Assembly: GCA_036867785.1 (NCBI GenBank)
Contig: CP145423.1
Location: forward strand, 1 to 64,000
Source: Plasmodiophora brassicae
Taxonomy: Eukaryota; Endomyxa: Phytomyxea; Phytomyxea; Plasmodiophorida
Reading direction: 5' to 3'
DNA length: 64,000 nt
The translations under genes were made by a program, and so were the position numbers. A model generated the notes under the pieces. The model did not search any database. It was given only the letters and a program-made list of their open reading frames with translations, and was not told the origin of the DNA. This document shows, one piece after another, positions 45,614 through 56,301 of this stretch; the first letter of the stretch is position 1; each line of letters starts with the position of its first letter.

Positions 45614-46051
45614 TGCGGCGAACCGTGTCCAGGCAGCGCTCATGACGATATGCTCGGTGCAGGCCGCTGGGCGCTTCTGAACTGGTACGCCCTCTTCTCC
45701 CACAGCATACCATCGCAGGAGGCGCTGTCGACAATGTGACCGAGGACGACGACCTGCGTTGGCCAGTAGAGCTGTGCCCGTCGCGTTTCCTCATCACTGC
45801 ATAATACAGTGTCACGCCGAACGATTATGTATTCGGCGAACGTCGCTGGACGCTGTTGACCTGGCACGCGTCGTTCTCCGACAGCACGCCATTACGGGAA
45901 GCGCTGCCGTCGACAACGCCAGCAGGGACATTGGGCAATCGCCACTGCATGGTTCTCGTTTCAGGGTTGTAGAACGCCTTCCTGTCGTACTGTTCCAGCC
46001 AGACTGCACGGAACAGGGACGGTTAGAGCGCGTGCAACAGGCAACGTTAAA
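45614..46051 (-). other. Two diverged tandem coding-like repeats
   Basis: Two stretches of about 150 bp resemble each other, near 45650-45740 and 45845-45930. On the minus strand they read VDSASCDGMLWEKRAYQF and, in another frame, a VDGSASRNGVLSEND-type segment. No complete gene model was found, so this may be a decayed gene between RAD18 (minus, stop 46052) and the hypothetical gene ending at 45613. Confidence 0.35.
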
Positions 46052-46971
46052 TCAGAACGCACCAACGCGCCAAGGCGGGGGCACGTTCGTCACCATCTCG
46101 GGGTCGTCCATGGCCGGCCGCTCAGGTACCTCCGTCGATGGCTGGCCGCCTTCCGATGATGCAGGAGGCTGTCGGTCCCGATACCGCTTCGCAGGCCGCT
46201 GTTGTTGCGCCTGGGCGATCAGGCGCTGGAACGGGTCCGCCTGCCCTGATCCGGGAACGACAACGTTATTCGCCCGGCGTGCATGATCGGAGGCAAGTGA
46301 ACCTACTGGACCCGCGCAGCTTGGTCTGTGAGGCGGGCACGTCTTGGCTCAACGTAGGCCTGCTGTGGTCCTCTCGGTTGAACCGCTGGACCACTCTACT
46401 GACGGGGTCTGGAACGGCCTTGTCCTGGTTGGCCTCGTACGCCATCTCGTACTCTTCATAGCGTCGTACAAGCTCGGCCCGCGCGCCTTTGTCGCTCAGC
46501 CCATAGCGACGCAATCGCTCGCGAATCGTGCTGTCCTTCACCATCGCCACTGCCAGCCGGGGCAGACGCTCCCTGGGCTGGGCCATGGACGGGCACCGCT
46601 GATTCTGCGGCAGCCGCGTCTGGTTACCTTCGCAGGTCAGCACGGCGATCGCGTGCTCCAGCGCCCTACCCAGCGGGATCAGTTCCGTGCTGGCCTGTAT
46701 AACTAGCCCCCCACGTACCGGTTGGGTATGATCTGCGACGGGTCGGCCTGTTCGCTACACACGGGGCAGGACTTCTTCGCCGACAGCCATCGTCGGATGC
46801 ACATGGAACAATCTACGGGGCATCGGACAGCACGTGAACCGACGCGCCCGCGTACTAACGGGCCCGGTTACAGGAATGGGAGCATGGCAGGATGACGGGT
46901 GTGCTCATCGCGCTGTAACAGATGGGACACTGCAGGGCCGCCGACAGCGGCGTGTCTTCGTCCAGCGGCAT
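46052..46971 (-). CDS. RAD18: RAD18-like E3 ubiquitin ligase (256 aa)
   Basis: RAD18 monoubiquitinates PCNA with RAD6 at stalled forks. Model: 46971-46872, 46812-46719, 46689-46307, 46245-46052. A C3HC4 RING spans exons 1-2: LQCPICYSAMSTPVILPCSH, then YCSMCIRRWLSAKKSCPVC. A SAP domain follows in exon 3 (DSTIRERLRRYGLSDKGAR, ELVRRYEEYEMAY). The C-terminal exon has QADPFQRLIAQAQQQRPAKR. It is shorter than animal and yeast RAD18 (about 490 aa), and the UBZ zinc finger between RING and SAP is not visible. The intron between exons 2 and 3 would be only 29 nt (46690-46718), or 20 nt with another donor and acceptor. The stop in that stretch makes some intron or a defect necessary. The start Met is the first before the RING. 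Confidence 0.85.
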
Positions 46972-47225
46972 GGCGCGCGCCGTCTCGTCAACAACCCGGG
47001 TGCGACTGCGCGCGCCGCCTTCGCACTGAACCCAACCATAGGACGTGTGTCCCGGCGCTATTTGTGGCCCGTCCTCCAACCTCCAGACGGGTACAAAGGT
47101 AGACGGGCGAACATTCGTATATAGACCTTTGATACGGTTCGACGCATGGCACAGTACGTCGAGGGGCGCAGCAGGTGGCGAACAGGAACGGGATTGGGCA
47201 CAGTGCAGCGGTCGGCGGCTGGGGA

Positions 47226-47758
47226 TCACCAGCCGTGGCCGTCTTCTTCGTCGTCGAACCCGTGCTCGTCGGACGCGTCCGAGTGAGCTTCGTCGTGGTG
47301 GTCGTCGCTGTGCGAGTGCGAGTGATGCTCGGTCATGTGGTTGATGGAGTGCGCCTGTGTTCATGCGGGGGGTCATCCCTGGCGCTGTGCACATCCGCGT
47401 CGCATTGGAACGTACATGGTTGTGCGAGTGCGAATCTGTGCCGGTCACGGTGGCTGATATCGTTGCCGTTGTCATCAGCTTCACCTTGTCCTTGCCAATC
47501 CCCTGTCGGGCGCGTGTCTCGTGTCACACCGTGCTCGGTCGTAGCGCATTCATGGCCAATATGGCTTACCTCTTTCCTGTGCTCGCCCTCGTCAAAGTGA
47601 TGGTCGTCGCCGTCGGCATGCCATTCATGGTCGCTGAACAGAGCGTTGTCTTCAAGGTCGCCGTGGTGGCCATGGTGATCGCCGTAGGACACGGCACGGT
47701 CGACCGCGACCACGAATACAAATAATACCAGCGACATGGTCAAGGCCCTCGTCCGCAT
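47226..47758 (-). CDS. His-rich secreted protein 3 (134 aa)
   Basis: Three exons (47758-47570, 47502-47416, 47354-47226), both introns phase 0 and 67 and 61 nt. The leader MRTRALTMSLVLFVFVVAVD contains a signal peptide, then YGDHHGHHGDLEDN. Exon 2 encodes GIGKDK-TTATISATVTGTD, which aligns with GKDKSTTQTTATLSASMTAS of the gene at 48412. Exon 3 is His/Asp/Glu-rich (MTEHHSHSHSDDHHDEAHSD) and ends in TGA. The shared non-repetitive middle shows true paralogy rather than chance composition. It lies 254 bp upstream of RAD18 on the same strand. Confidence 0.75.
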
Positions 47759-48411
47759 TATTGCGACCTGGCGATTCGCCCACCGATAGATATCTGGGTC
47801 CTGCACCACCAGGTATCACACCGCTTGCTGTGAAGTCCCGCCTGTGAATCACCCTATCCCTTCAGTGTGACTCAACAGGCGGGAACGCTGGAAGTGGTGT
47901 ACCCTTCGAACGCACCCCTGCGTTTACCTATGCAGGGATCTAATTCGGACGCGGGCACAACAACGACAAATTGGTGGGACTGAACGATGCTCAGTGAGCG
48001 AACCAGATGGCGTTGTTTCGGTCCAGTGTGCAACCATTGTGCAATCAATGTGCGCCATCACCGCGTTGTGCCCGCACGGGTGTGTGGCCATTCGATGATA
48101 GCGCGTTACCAGCCAGACCATTCTGTGGCAGCGCATTGCCATCCCTTTGGATCAGGCGTGCTCGCGCTGCTAAACGACGTTGGCTGTCAGGGCGCCCGGG
48201 GCTGTTCTGTATGTGGTGGCGCTGAGCACGAACATGACGTCACGGTGCGTCTGATTGGCGAATGGTCGCTGTCGGTGAGTCAACCCTGGAGACGAAGGGG
48301 GCGTCACGCCGACCATAACGTGACGAGATTCTCGTCGATTGCAACCGCCACGGTCGCCATTCGATATTTGATAACAGAACAACCACATCGCGTGTGGCAG
48401 CCCCCCTCGAT
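47759..48411. other. Intergenic between two divergent His-rich genes
   Basis: No gene supported. Short imperfect repeats (for example two CCATTCGAT-type blocks and several TGTGCAA/TGTGCG runs, 48030-48380) are present. An open frame at 47987-48415 is unsupported. The block separates His-rich 3 (minus) from His-rich 4 (plus) and may hold both promoters. Confidence 0.35.
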
Positions 48412-48975
48412 ATGAAGCTGTTCAGCGTTCATCAACAAACGATCGTCATAGTGGTCGGCGCCATGCTACTCATGGCCGCTGCCACGATCAGGGCTGACGA
48501 CCACCACGATCATCACGTAAGCGTACGTGCAATCGTCGACGAGTGCTGCTAACGGACAGGTGCCCATTAGGATGATCACGACCATCACCACGAGCACGAC
48601 CACGTGGATCACCACGACCATCACGACGAGGAGGATCACGACCACGACGATGAGCATTTGGACCATGCAGGCAAGGACAAGTCGACAACGCAGACGACGG
48701 CGACGTTGTCGGCGTCGATGACTGCCAGTGACCAGCACTCCGACTCGCACTCGTTGGCGCACGAGGACACGTACGAGCACGAGGATGACCACCATGACGA
48801 CCACGACAACGACCACCACCGGCATATGCAGGGTGAGGCGCACGACGGGTTCGCCGGTGGCGAACACGATCTCGGACACGGCCACGGGCACGGCCACGGC
48901 CACCATGGCCACGACGACCACGAAGGCGCCGATCATCACGCTCATGAATTGCACCACGGCGACGTCGGCGGGTAG
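48412..48975 (+). CDS. His-rich secreted protein 4 (169 aa)
   Basis: Two exons (48412-48516, 48571-48975) with a 54-nt phase-0 intron that has a GTAAGC donor and a CTAAC branch motif. The leader (TIVIVVGAMLLMAAATIRA) is a signal peptide, and DDHHDHH follows directly. The mature part alternates long His/Asp runs (DHHHEHDHVDHHDHHDEEDH) with a Ser/Thr segment, GKDKSTTQTTATLSASMTAS, also found in the gene at 47226. It ends GHGHGHGHGHHGHDDHEG, then DVGG and a stop. Metal binding is inferred. It is divergent from His-rich 3. Confidence 0.75.
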
Positions 48976-49189
48976 GCTCCACGACCACATTCAGCAATGC
49001 GCCACCGTTGTCTGACCACATGCCCACAGTGACCTGTTCCCCTGGATTCTGGGCTGATCATACCGACAATGCGATCCCCAATAAAATGAAGACGAACCAC
49101 CACCTAACGTCACACCACAGAGGCTTGGGGGTTCGGAGTACAATTCGTGCTTAGGGCTTGATATCCTGACAGTATGCGAGGGGTTCACG
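48976..49189. other. No gene seen
   Basis: Short spacer between His-rich 4 and the HYDIN fragment. No feature seen. Confidence 0.5.
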
Positions 49190-49606
49190 TACGACTGGAA
49201 ACCGCCACCGGCGTGATGGGTTCGCACGACCACGCGCTGATCGACGTCACGTTCGTGCCGGGCCTGGACCTGCGACAGACGCTGCGGTGCGTGCCGGACG
49301 ACAACGATGCGGGTGCGGTGCTGGTGCAGGTCACGGGTTCGACGGTCGAGGCACCCGCAGACGCCACCGTCGACCTGGCGTTCGACGCCGCCGTACGTGG
49401 GTCGCAGACCGTGCAGGTGCCGATCACGAACACGTCGACATGGCAGCTGCACCCGGTGATCAGCGACGGGCGTGGTCCGCCCCCGACCTGGAGGTGCCCG
49501 CCGGTGGCGCCGCTGACCAAGGCCACCAACCTGCACCGAGGGACGCGCTCCATGGCGCTGCCGACCGGGTCGGCCCTGTTCTACCGGCTGCAGGGTCGGA
49601 CGCAGG
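49190..49606 (+). pseudogene. HYDIN exon fragment, recent partial copy
   Basis: About 417 bp reproduce HYDIN exon 15 (minus-strand 12242-11793) on the plus strand. Long identical stretches include the bases coding RQTLRCVPDDNDAGAV and RGSQTVQVPITNTST. Several small in-frame deletions, one frame break near 49485 and missing flanks mark it as dead. Match density suggests a recent copy. It ends abruptly where an inverted repeat begins (49607). Confidence 0.9.
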
Positions 49607-49832
49607 CAGTACCCTGTGGTGCTCCAATTGACGATGACCGCTGTCAAACTGGCCCAGTACGGGGGTGCTTCGCAGGTACAAGCGTTGTGAGCTGGGGTTC
49701 TCTTGGAGTAAAGCTATTGCACGTATTCCAAGAGAACTCCAGGTCACAACGCTTGTACCTGCGAAGCAACTCCGTACTGGGCCAGTTTGACAGCGGTCAT
49801 CGTCAATTGGAGCACCGCAGGGTACTGTGGCC
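49607..49832. repeat. Long hairpin (inverted repeat of about 100 bp)
   Basis: The left arm (about 49607-49707) and right arm (about 49733-49832) are reverse complements with only a handful of mismatches, separated by a spacer of about 26 bases. The left arm begins exactly where HYDIN similarity stops. The right arm is the end of a minus-strand ORF (49744-50310). This could form a strong RNA or DNA hairpin. Confidence 0.9.
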
Positions 49833-50310
49833 TACTCTCGTTAAATATGTAACGTTCAACCACGTCCGGCTCAACCTTCATCGGCAACGGATTGCGAACC
49901 GTGAATATCTCCTGCTCCTTGCCCTCGAAGTATTGAAGGATTGATTTCGACTCCTCGTACTTTAGGACGTTGGATTTCATCGTCTGGTTGATGTAGAACT
50001 CCGGGTCCACGTTCTTCTGCGTATACGTGACGACCAGAGAACGACCGCTGGATTCGACGGCGTACTCGACGAGATGGTTCGCCACCATCGAAAGAAATGC
50101 GCTGGCCCGGGTACCCGACGTCCACCCATACGACCTCGAAAAGGCACAGGTTGGACTCGAAGCCACCCAGGCCCGTCCTCGTACGCTTTGAAGCAGGGAG
50201 ATCATGAATGACGTCGTCGCCGTCCACTGGCGGCTTTGGGTGACTGGACTTGCTGATGACAAGTGGGGTATCCGTACTACAGTCGCCTTCTGCTTCATCG
50301 TCGTCAGCAC
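49744..50310 (-). CDS. Hypothetical ORF ending in the hairpin arm
   Basis: The minus-strand frame contains MVANHLVEYAVESSGRSLVV and YINQTMKSNVLKYEESKSIL, with a natural amino-acid mix unlike its shadows. The upstream part (before about 50120) reads better in a second frame (GGFESNLCLFEVVWVDVG), so an intron or frameshift separates them. Family unknown; probably a decayed gene or mobile-element ORF. Confidence 0.35.
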   Translation of the reverse strand: MLTTMKQKATVVRIPHLSSASPVTQSRQWTATTSFMISLLQSVRGRAWVASSPTCAFSRSYGWTSGTRASAFLSMVANHLVEYAVESSGRSLVVTYTQKNVDPEFYINQTMKSNVLKYEESKSILQYFEGKEQEIFTVRNPLPMKVEPDVVERYIFNESRPQYPAVLQLTMTAVKLAQYGVASQVQAL

Positions 50311-50341
50311 CCACCATCCTATGCGCCGCAGCTAGAAACAA

Positions 50342-52254
50342 TCACATATTAGATCAATCACGGCCTGGACGGCAATATACACCAACCGTTATACTTGTAG
50401 CTCGCTTAGGGTACTCCCGAATCTTCCGGTTCAGGAGGTTGCTGTCACGGCGGTCGAATTGAGGATCGTGCTGTTTACCGCGGCCCCGGTGACCTTGGAG
50501 CCGTCTAGTCCGTCGCCGAGGTCCACAAGGATTCGGGGCAATGCCTGGTCATGATAGGCTGTCCACGCCGATGCCAAGTTGTTGCTGCGACGTCTCTGCG
50601 TCATGTTGAACGGCCAGCAACCACGTATAGCGATGCCCACTCCAGCACTACATTGGCCGATCGGCGGCGATCGCCCATTCCGCTTCCCGAGCCGCACGAC
50701 ATGGATTACGGACCCCCTGCGAGACGTGCCGGGTGGTGCGTGAGCGTCATCCGCGACCACCCAGGCCCCGAAGAGCGCCCCGTCGACCGTCGCCCACGGT
50801 TACCCAACGGTTGACCTCCCTTGTTCGTCAACGATTGGCCTGCGAACCGGTGCCGTCGAGAATGACATGTCTCGGCGGCAGCAATGGCGTTGCCAGATTC
50901 AAAGTCGACGGCGACTTCAGGGTTGCCCTGACGCTCCGATTACGGATGTATCCGGCGCCGTTAGTTCCGTTGTCCCGGTATGGGATGGACCTGTGTGGGA
51001 CTGAGGCTGCTATGTGTGCACAGTGCCGTGCATTGGTACGTCGACAGTGTGGATGTCGGCGGCAAAGTGGCCGACAGGCACCTCCAGAGGACGTGGACGC
51101 GCATACCCGATACTTCGGCAAGAACCAGTATCAGCTGGCCGCGGGCCGTCATGAGCTCAAGGTGTCAAGAAACTAGTCGAGATTGATGGATTCGTCACGT
51201 TAGCTGAGTGCGACGTACGAGATGACGACCCTGAAGGGGAAGAAACTTCCGTCGATGGGATTTGGCAATATATCTGCCCAGCGGGACGTTGAACGGCGCG
51301 TACCGAGGCATCCCACCCAATCGAGTCAATTGCCGCTGCACGCTCCTCCTCGCCTCGGACGAACTGATCAGGCGGACGGTCTTGGTCGCCTTCAGATACT
51401 GAAGAACGCGCCTCGCTGCCCGCCAGTGTGTAATGCCGGGGTCGACCTGTCGCACCTGATGACCATGTAGGTGTCCCCGTCGGCGTGGCGAGCGTCTCTT
51501 GCCTGTCCTGCACGTGACGCGCGTGCCCCGAACCTGCAGGTCGTCCTGGTCGGCAGCAGTCGATGAAACCGGTGCAGGGAGAGGCGCCCGTTTGCCGGTC
51601 GAGGGCACCAACAGCCGATCGTCACCGAATGACAGACAGTGGCAGCAACGCCCATGCCATGCGGATGCGAACGGGTGTGGACGCGAGTGAACACGTCCTC
51701 AGACAGTATTGAACTCGGATGATGACGAAATGTACAGCATCGGCTTGAGCGCGTGATTCGACAGGTTGGACCTCTGCAGCAGTCAGGCGACGTGAAACTG
51801 ATCTGTACGAGATCCTGCTAGTCGATCGGGCATGAGCACGCGGACGTGGGATTATGCCAAAGTGGAGCGGTGCTCCTGCAGCTGTCGGCTGCATAGGATG
51901 GGAAATCAAAGGTACCTATCATCTGCGCAACGCTTTAAGTCGGTCGCTGACGTCGTCTGCCTGTCATCACCATCGATGGATGTTTCATCAGGTGCCGTCG
52001 CAGACTGATCGGGAGTGTCCACGGCTGGTGTACTTGACCGAACGCCGGTGAATCAGACTGCCTGTATACACCGGCGCGCGACGCAGACGGTCAAACGCGG
52101 CTTGCCCAGCCACAATCATCGCTGTCGCGTGCATCGGTTACGCTGAAGCACAACGTTTCCTAGCGACGAGTGAATCGGCATTCTCGGGATGAACCAGCTG
52201 CCCAGTTACCAGGACCCTGGACACTGAACATGTGCCCGAAGTCGTTCAGGAGCA
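50342..52254. other. Degenerate repeat-rich region
   Basis: The minus-strand frame at about 51215-51330 contains RYIAKSHRRKFLPLQG, like NIAKAHRRNFLRLDAF of the TNP2-like genes at 55 and 63 kb, so it is a diverged transposase fragment. On the plus strand, 50733-51176 ends in YFGKNQYQLAAGRHELKV, which could be the tail of a PA14-like beta domain, but no full domain is present. The rest (51.6-52.25 kb) shows nothing I can support. Confidence 0.4.
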
Positions 52255-55200
52255 GGCTAATGACGCCGTTCGCCCAGCAAGTTGCCCTCCAGGAGCGTCA
52301 ACGAAGAGTGTGATAGAGGAACGTCGATATGTGTCACTGCTGCATGTTGGGTGGAGTCTCGTATGTAGACCGCGTCTAACAACGTTATTTGTTCACATCC
52401 GGGCACCACGTATAAACATCTAGGATGTCCTGAGAACGACCATGCGGTTGACAGGGGGATCGGCCGTCATTCGTCATGCGACAAAGCCGATATCACGTCC
52501 AGCGCTATGCCTTCACAAATCGAAGAACTAATAGACACGCGTAGCATTAGGGTTCACAGCGCAACGCCTGGCGCCCAGCACGCTCGCTATCAATGACGTC
52601 CAGCTCGGCAGGAACCATTAACCGTGAGACCAGGACGGCATCCACACAAAGGCGCCCGGCATGCAGCCAAGGCGCTATATTGTGACTACTGGTCAATAGG
52701 AACGCTGATGTGGTCCGCCCAGCTGGGCATCTGGAGGGAGGCTTGTTGGTGGGAGCTAGACGTCAAGACGATCGTCGCTTTGTCACAATCCACGAACAAT
52801 ACCTTCAAGAACGTGCTGGACTTGCTGCCGAGTAAGATGGACTGGTTCTCGACTTTGAACAATCGTCGAACGTTGCGGATCACGACACCCGGCCCCTGTA
52901 CGTGACCAGTTACATCAATAAGGCCATCGCCTTGGATGACAAACCCTTGATATCGACTGCCTCTTCAACCACCCAGCCCTCGGATCGCTTGACGAGGGCT
53001 GTCACCGTCCGCTCGCCCAGAAGTTGGCGAACAAATAATTTCAGTTGGTGCGCCAGGGTCGCCCTGTTCCCCGCCGGGAAGGATACGGTGGGCGCAGCAC
53101 AGCAGAAGGTGAGTGCAACGACCTACGTGTATACCTTTACCTGCATAAGCAGGCAGGGGTCCCAGCCCGCCGTCGGTGTCCCCGTCGCCACCAATTCAGT
53201 GTAGTTGGCGTGTTGGAAGGCGATGGTCGTACGCCCAGTGTCGTTCTCGATCGCAATCTGCACGCTGTCGTACGTTGGCGCGGCGCCGTCCCGTAGGATT
53301 TCCGCACCGGTGCCATGCCGTCTCATTCGGTTGCCCGACCGTGATCGAGTATCTGCGCAGCAACGCGGGACGGCGTGCCGCGCCAACCTACGACGACGTA
53401 CAGATCGTGATCGACAACCTCACTGGGCATTCGACCGCTGCCTTCCAACACGCCAACTACGTTGAAGTGGTGGCGACGGGGACACCGACGGCGGGCCGGG
53501 ATCCTAAAGGTATACACGTCATCAGGTTGCCGCACTCACCATCTGATGTGCAGCGCCCGGGGAACAGGGTGATCCTGGCGCACCAACTAAAGTTATATGT
53601 TCGCCACCTGCTGGGCGAGCGGACGGTGGCAGCCTTCGTGAAGCGACACGAGGGCTGGGTGGTTAAGAAGGCAGCCGATATCAAAGGTTTGTCATCCTGC
53701 CTCCAAATGTCAAGGCGATGGCCTTATTGATGTAACTGGTCACGTACAGGAAGTCCATCAGAAAGCGTGAAATGCACGACTTCGCATAGGAAGCATTGAT
53801 GGCCTTGTTGCGAAAAATGCATTGGCCTTTGACAACACGGCACCAGAATAAAAGACAACAAGAGAAGAAGCTCGCGAAGTAGAGCGAAGCGTTTCCGATG
53901 GGCGAACGTTGCCGAACTCAGCTCGTATATGCGGCTGATTCGAGAATGCATCGAATTGCGCAAGACGCTGACGAATTTGGAGGTTCGAATTTGTCTGTGC
54001 AATGCCACCTCGAAGCCTCTCACGAGGCTGAAATATCGATGACGCCAGGAATGCGAATCAACCGCCGCCCATTGCCTCATGGTGATGATATGGATGTGCA
54101 GCCAGCAGCGCTCCAGAGAGGATAAGGTGTAAGTGCCGAATGACCCATGCAGAGAAATTGCCGGGAATAATGTGCCACCATTATCGGTACAACCCACGGA
54201 AGAAACGTGGCCAAACAGCAGCGGATCGTCGGAACGGCACGTCAGGTGTCCATGCATATCCGCTCTGATGAGAGTTGTCGCCATCGCAAGTTGCAGCTTC
54301 TTGCCGATACTGAACGCTTCCGATACTGTTGAGCTCAGGAGCTCTTTCATGAACTTGATCCAAAGCTCCATACAATAGGTCCACAGAAAACCATAAACGG
54401 GGCCCGATTATGTCACCGAGATGCGCGAGTGAATGCATCTGATTCCATTTCAATCAAACAAATTATGGACCATGCCTGGGCATATGTCTTACAGAAATTG
54501 TCAGCATCACTGGAGAAATAACAGATTCAAGGCGCGCTAGTGAATCCAAGGACGATTCGGACCGCCGGTTTAAGTCGGACCTGACAAGCGCCTTCGACAG
54601 GATCTGAGACGCCCAAGTCCCAACGCAAAAAGTCGAAGAACGTTATCCAGAACTTGACCGCGCGTTCACTGACGTTCCTTTCGAGGACGACTCGAGGAAT
54701 GACCGAATACGAAAGTCCAATGCCCACGTTGCCGAGCCAACCGATGGGGTCTGAAGTTTTCCATGATTTCGACGTAGCCCATCACCTATTCGATATATCA
54801 GATATGCCGTTAGACATAGAGCGGTTGCCATTACCATCGATGCAAACGTGCAACGAACCACTTGACGAGAGGACTTGAATGCATCGTATACCACAAACGC
54901 ATAATGATACATTATGTTTAGCTCAAATGCATGTAGGCGAAGAAAATTTCGTCGATGGGCTTTGGCAATATTTGGGATCAAGAAGACCGGTTGCATCAGC
55001 CCAACGTTGCAACGGACAGCTGCTGACAACCCCAGAACAATCTGTACGAGCGGTACAACCGATCTTGATCCCCATCTGAGGACATCCGCACCGTCAAGCA
55101 TTGACGAAAGTCCCAGAGGGAACTCATCGAATCGCATGCACCGCCGCATGAAATCGGCATAACGCACAGAGAAGTTTGCCCCGTCGGTCCAGTCACGGAA

Positions 55201-56196
55201 GGTATCGGCTGGCTCGTCGAGTTGATTGATATGTCTAGCGTATTCTTCGTTCAACTGTTGAGCAAACGTTTTGGACCGGAACAGCGACTGGAGGAAGAGG
55301 ATTCGCGAGAATTAAGGAAATGGCTCCGAAGTAGCACCGCAAGCATTGCCAGGCGCGTTCGTGTCCGCTGGCGAGATATGGCCCTCGGAACATACACGAT
55401 AAGTCAGGGAAGGAATGGCTAGGCCGAGGTCGAGGAGATGCCTCCGCAGACGAGCGACAGAGGCGATGCCGACGTTTGTGCTGTTTCGCGACAACATGAA
55501 ATCGTCAAAATCGCCGATGTCGATGCCTCTCGTGGTCGCCTATTCGTGAACCTACAGGGGTAGGATATCGTCAATCTGGGTTTCAGCATCCTTGCACAGT
55601 GCACCTTACCAGCGCGTTATGCTTCTCAACCAATTTCATCGACCTTTCACAGCTAATCTACAGTCGGCTGTCGACAGCCTGGCACGAATGGCCTCGTCGA
55701 AAACATCAACGGCGTCCGTGTCCAGTTCGTCAATTGCCACGGGCACCAGACGAGAGTTCATGTGCGTCATAAGATGATCGTAGAGAGCAAAGCTCGGCCA
55801 TATATCCACCCTCGTTGTCACGACGCCAATCGTCGAACGAATCGGTGTTTTCACGAGCCGCAACGTCGAGGAGTGCAGGTCGAATGCCGGATGCCGCGAC
55901 TCGTGGTGTATCATCAGGTCCCTCGAGTTCGAACTGTGCCGGACCGTCATCGTCATTCACGAGTTCAACATCATCACCGCCAGACATGGCATCCCCATTG
56001 TGGCGACGTCGGATCCATTGACGCAGGAAATACTCATTTGCGTCACCCTCGTCCGGCAGTTTCGCTTCGCCGTCATCGCTGGACTCCAACCATTCCCGAA
56101 GAAAGAAGTTGCCATCGACGTCGTCATCGGGCGACTTGGCCTCGACACCATCGCCACGCCTCGCCCATTCCTGCCAGAGCAGTCTCCCACTGCGTC
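52255..56196. repeat. Segmental duplication, copy 1
   Basis: About 3.9 kb recurs at 60005-64000, with an offset of 7750 at the left, 7799 in the middle and 7804 at the right because of small indels. The left 0.9 kb is visibly diverged, while 53205-53760 is essentially identical to 61004-61559. The copy may extend past 56196, but copy 2 is cut by the window end. Confidence 0.95.
52897..53745. repeat. Large imperfect palindrome, copy 1
   Basis: Two arms of about 400 bp (52897-53330 and 53340-53745) are inverted copies. Terminal blocks such as GTACGTGACCAGTTACATCA appear as the reverse complement at the other end. Outward-reading frames in the two arms encode the same peptide pattern (for example FQHANYVEVVATGTPTAG on plus, FQHANYTELVATGTPTAG on minus). 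Many differences between the arms are conservative, which suggests each arm was once coding. I do not recognise the protein. Confidence 0.9.
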
Positions 56197-56262
56197 ATCA
56201 TCGGTCGACGACTTCTCCTCCAGTGCGGCGTTCACATCACGACTCATCGGCGCGAATCGCAC
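53724..56262 (-). pseudogene. TNP2-like CACTA transposase gene, copy 1 (broken)
   Basis: Minus-strand frames in order: an acidic N-terminal part (about 56130-55790, with EYFLRQWIRRRHNGD); a Transposase_21-like part (55254-54643, LGLSSMLDGADVLRWGSRSV then VFLIPNIAKAHRRNFLRL); and a DUF4218-like part (54453-53724, MKWNQMHSLAHLG). This is the domain order of CACTA TNP2 transposases. Compared with copy 2 it has a frame change near 55787-55791 and lacks about 8 bp near 54400, right after the MHSLAHLG segment. Exon borders were not resolved. Confidence 0.7.
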
Positions 56263-56301
56263 GCTGGACCACCCGCGTTCGTTGCGGAGTGCGTGGTACC
56301 T

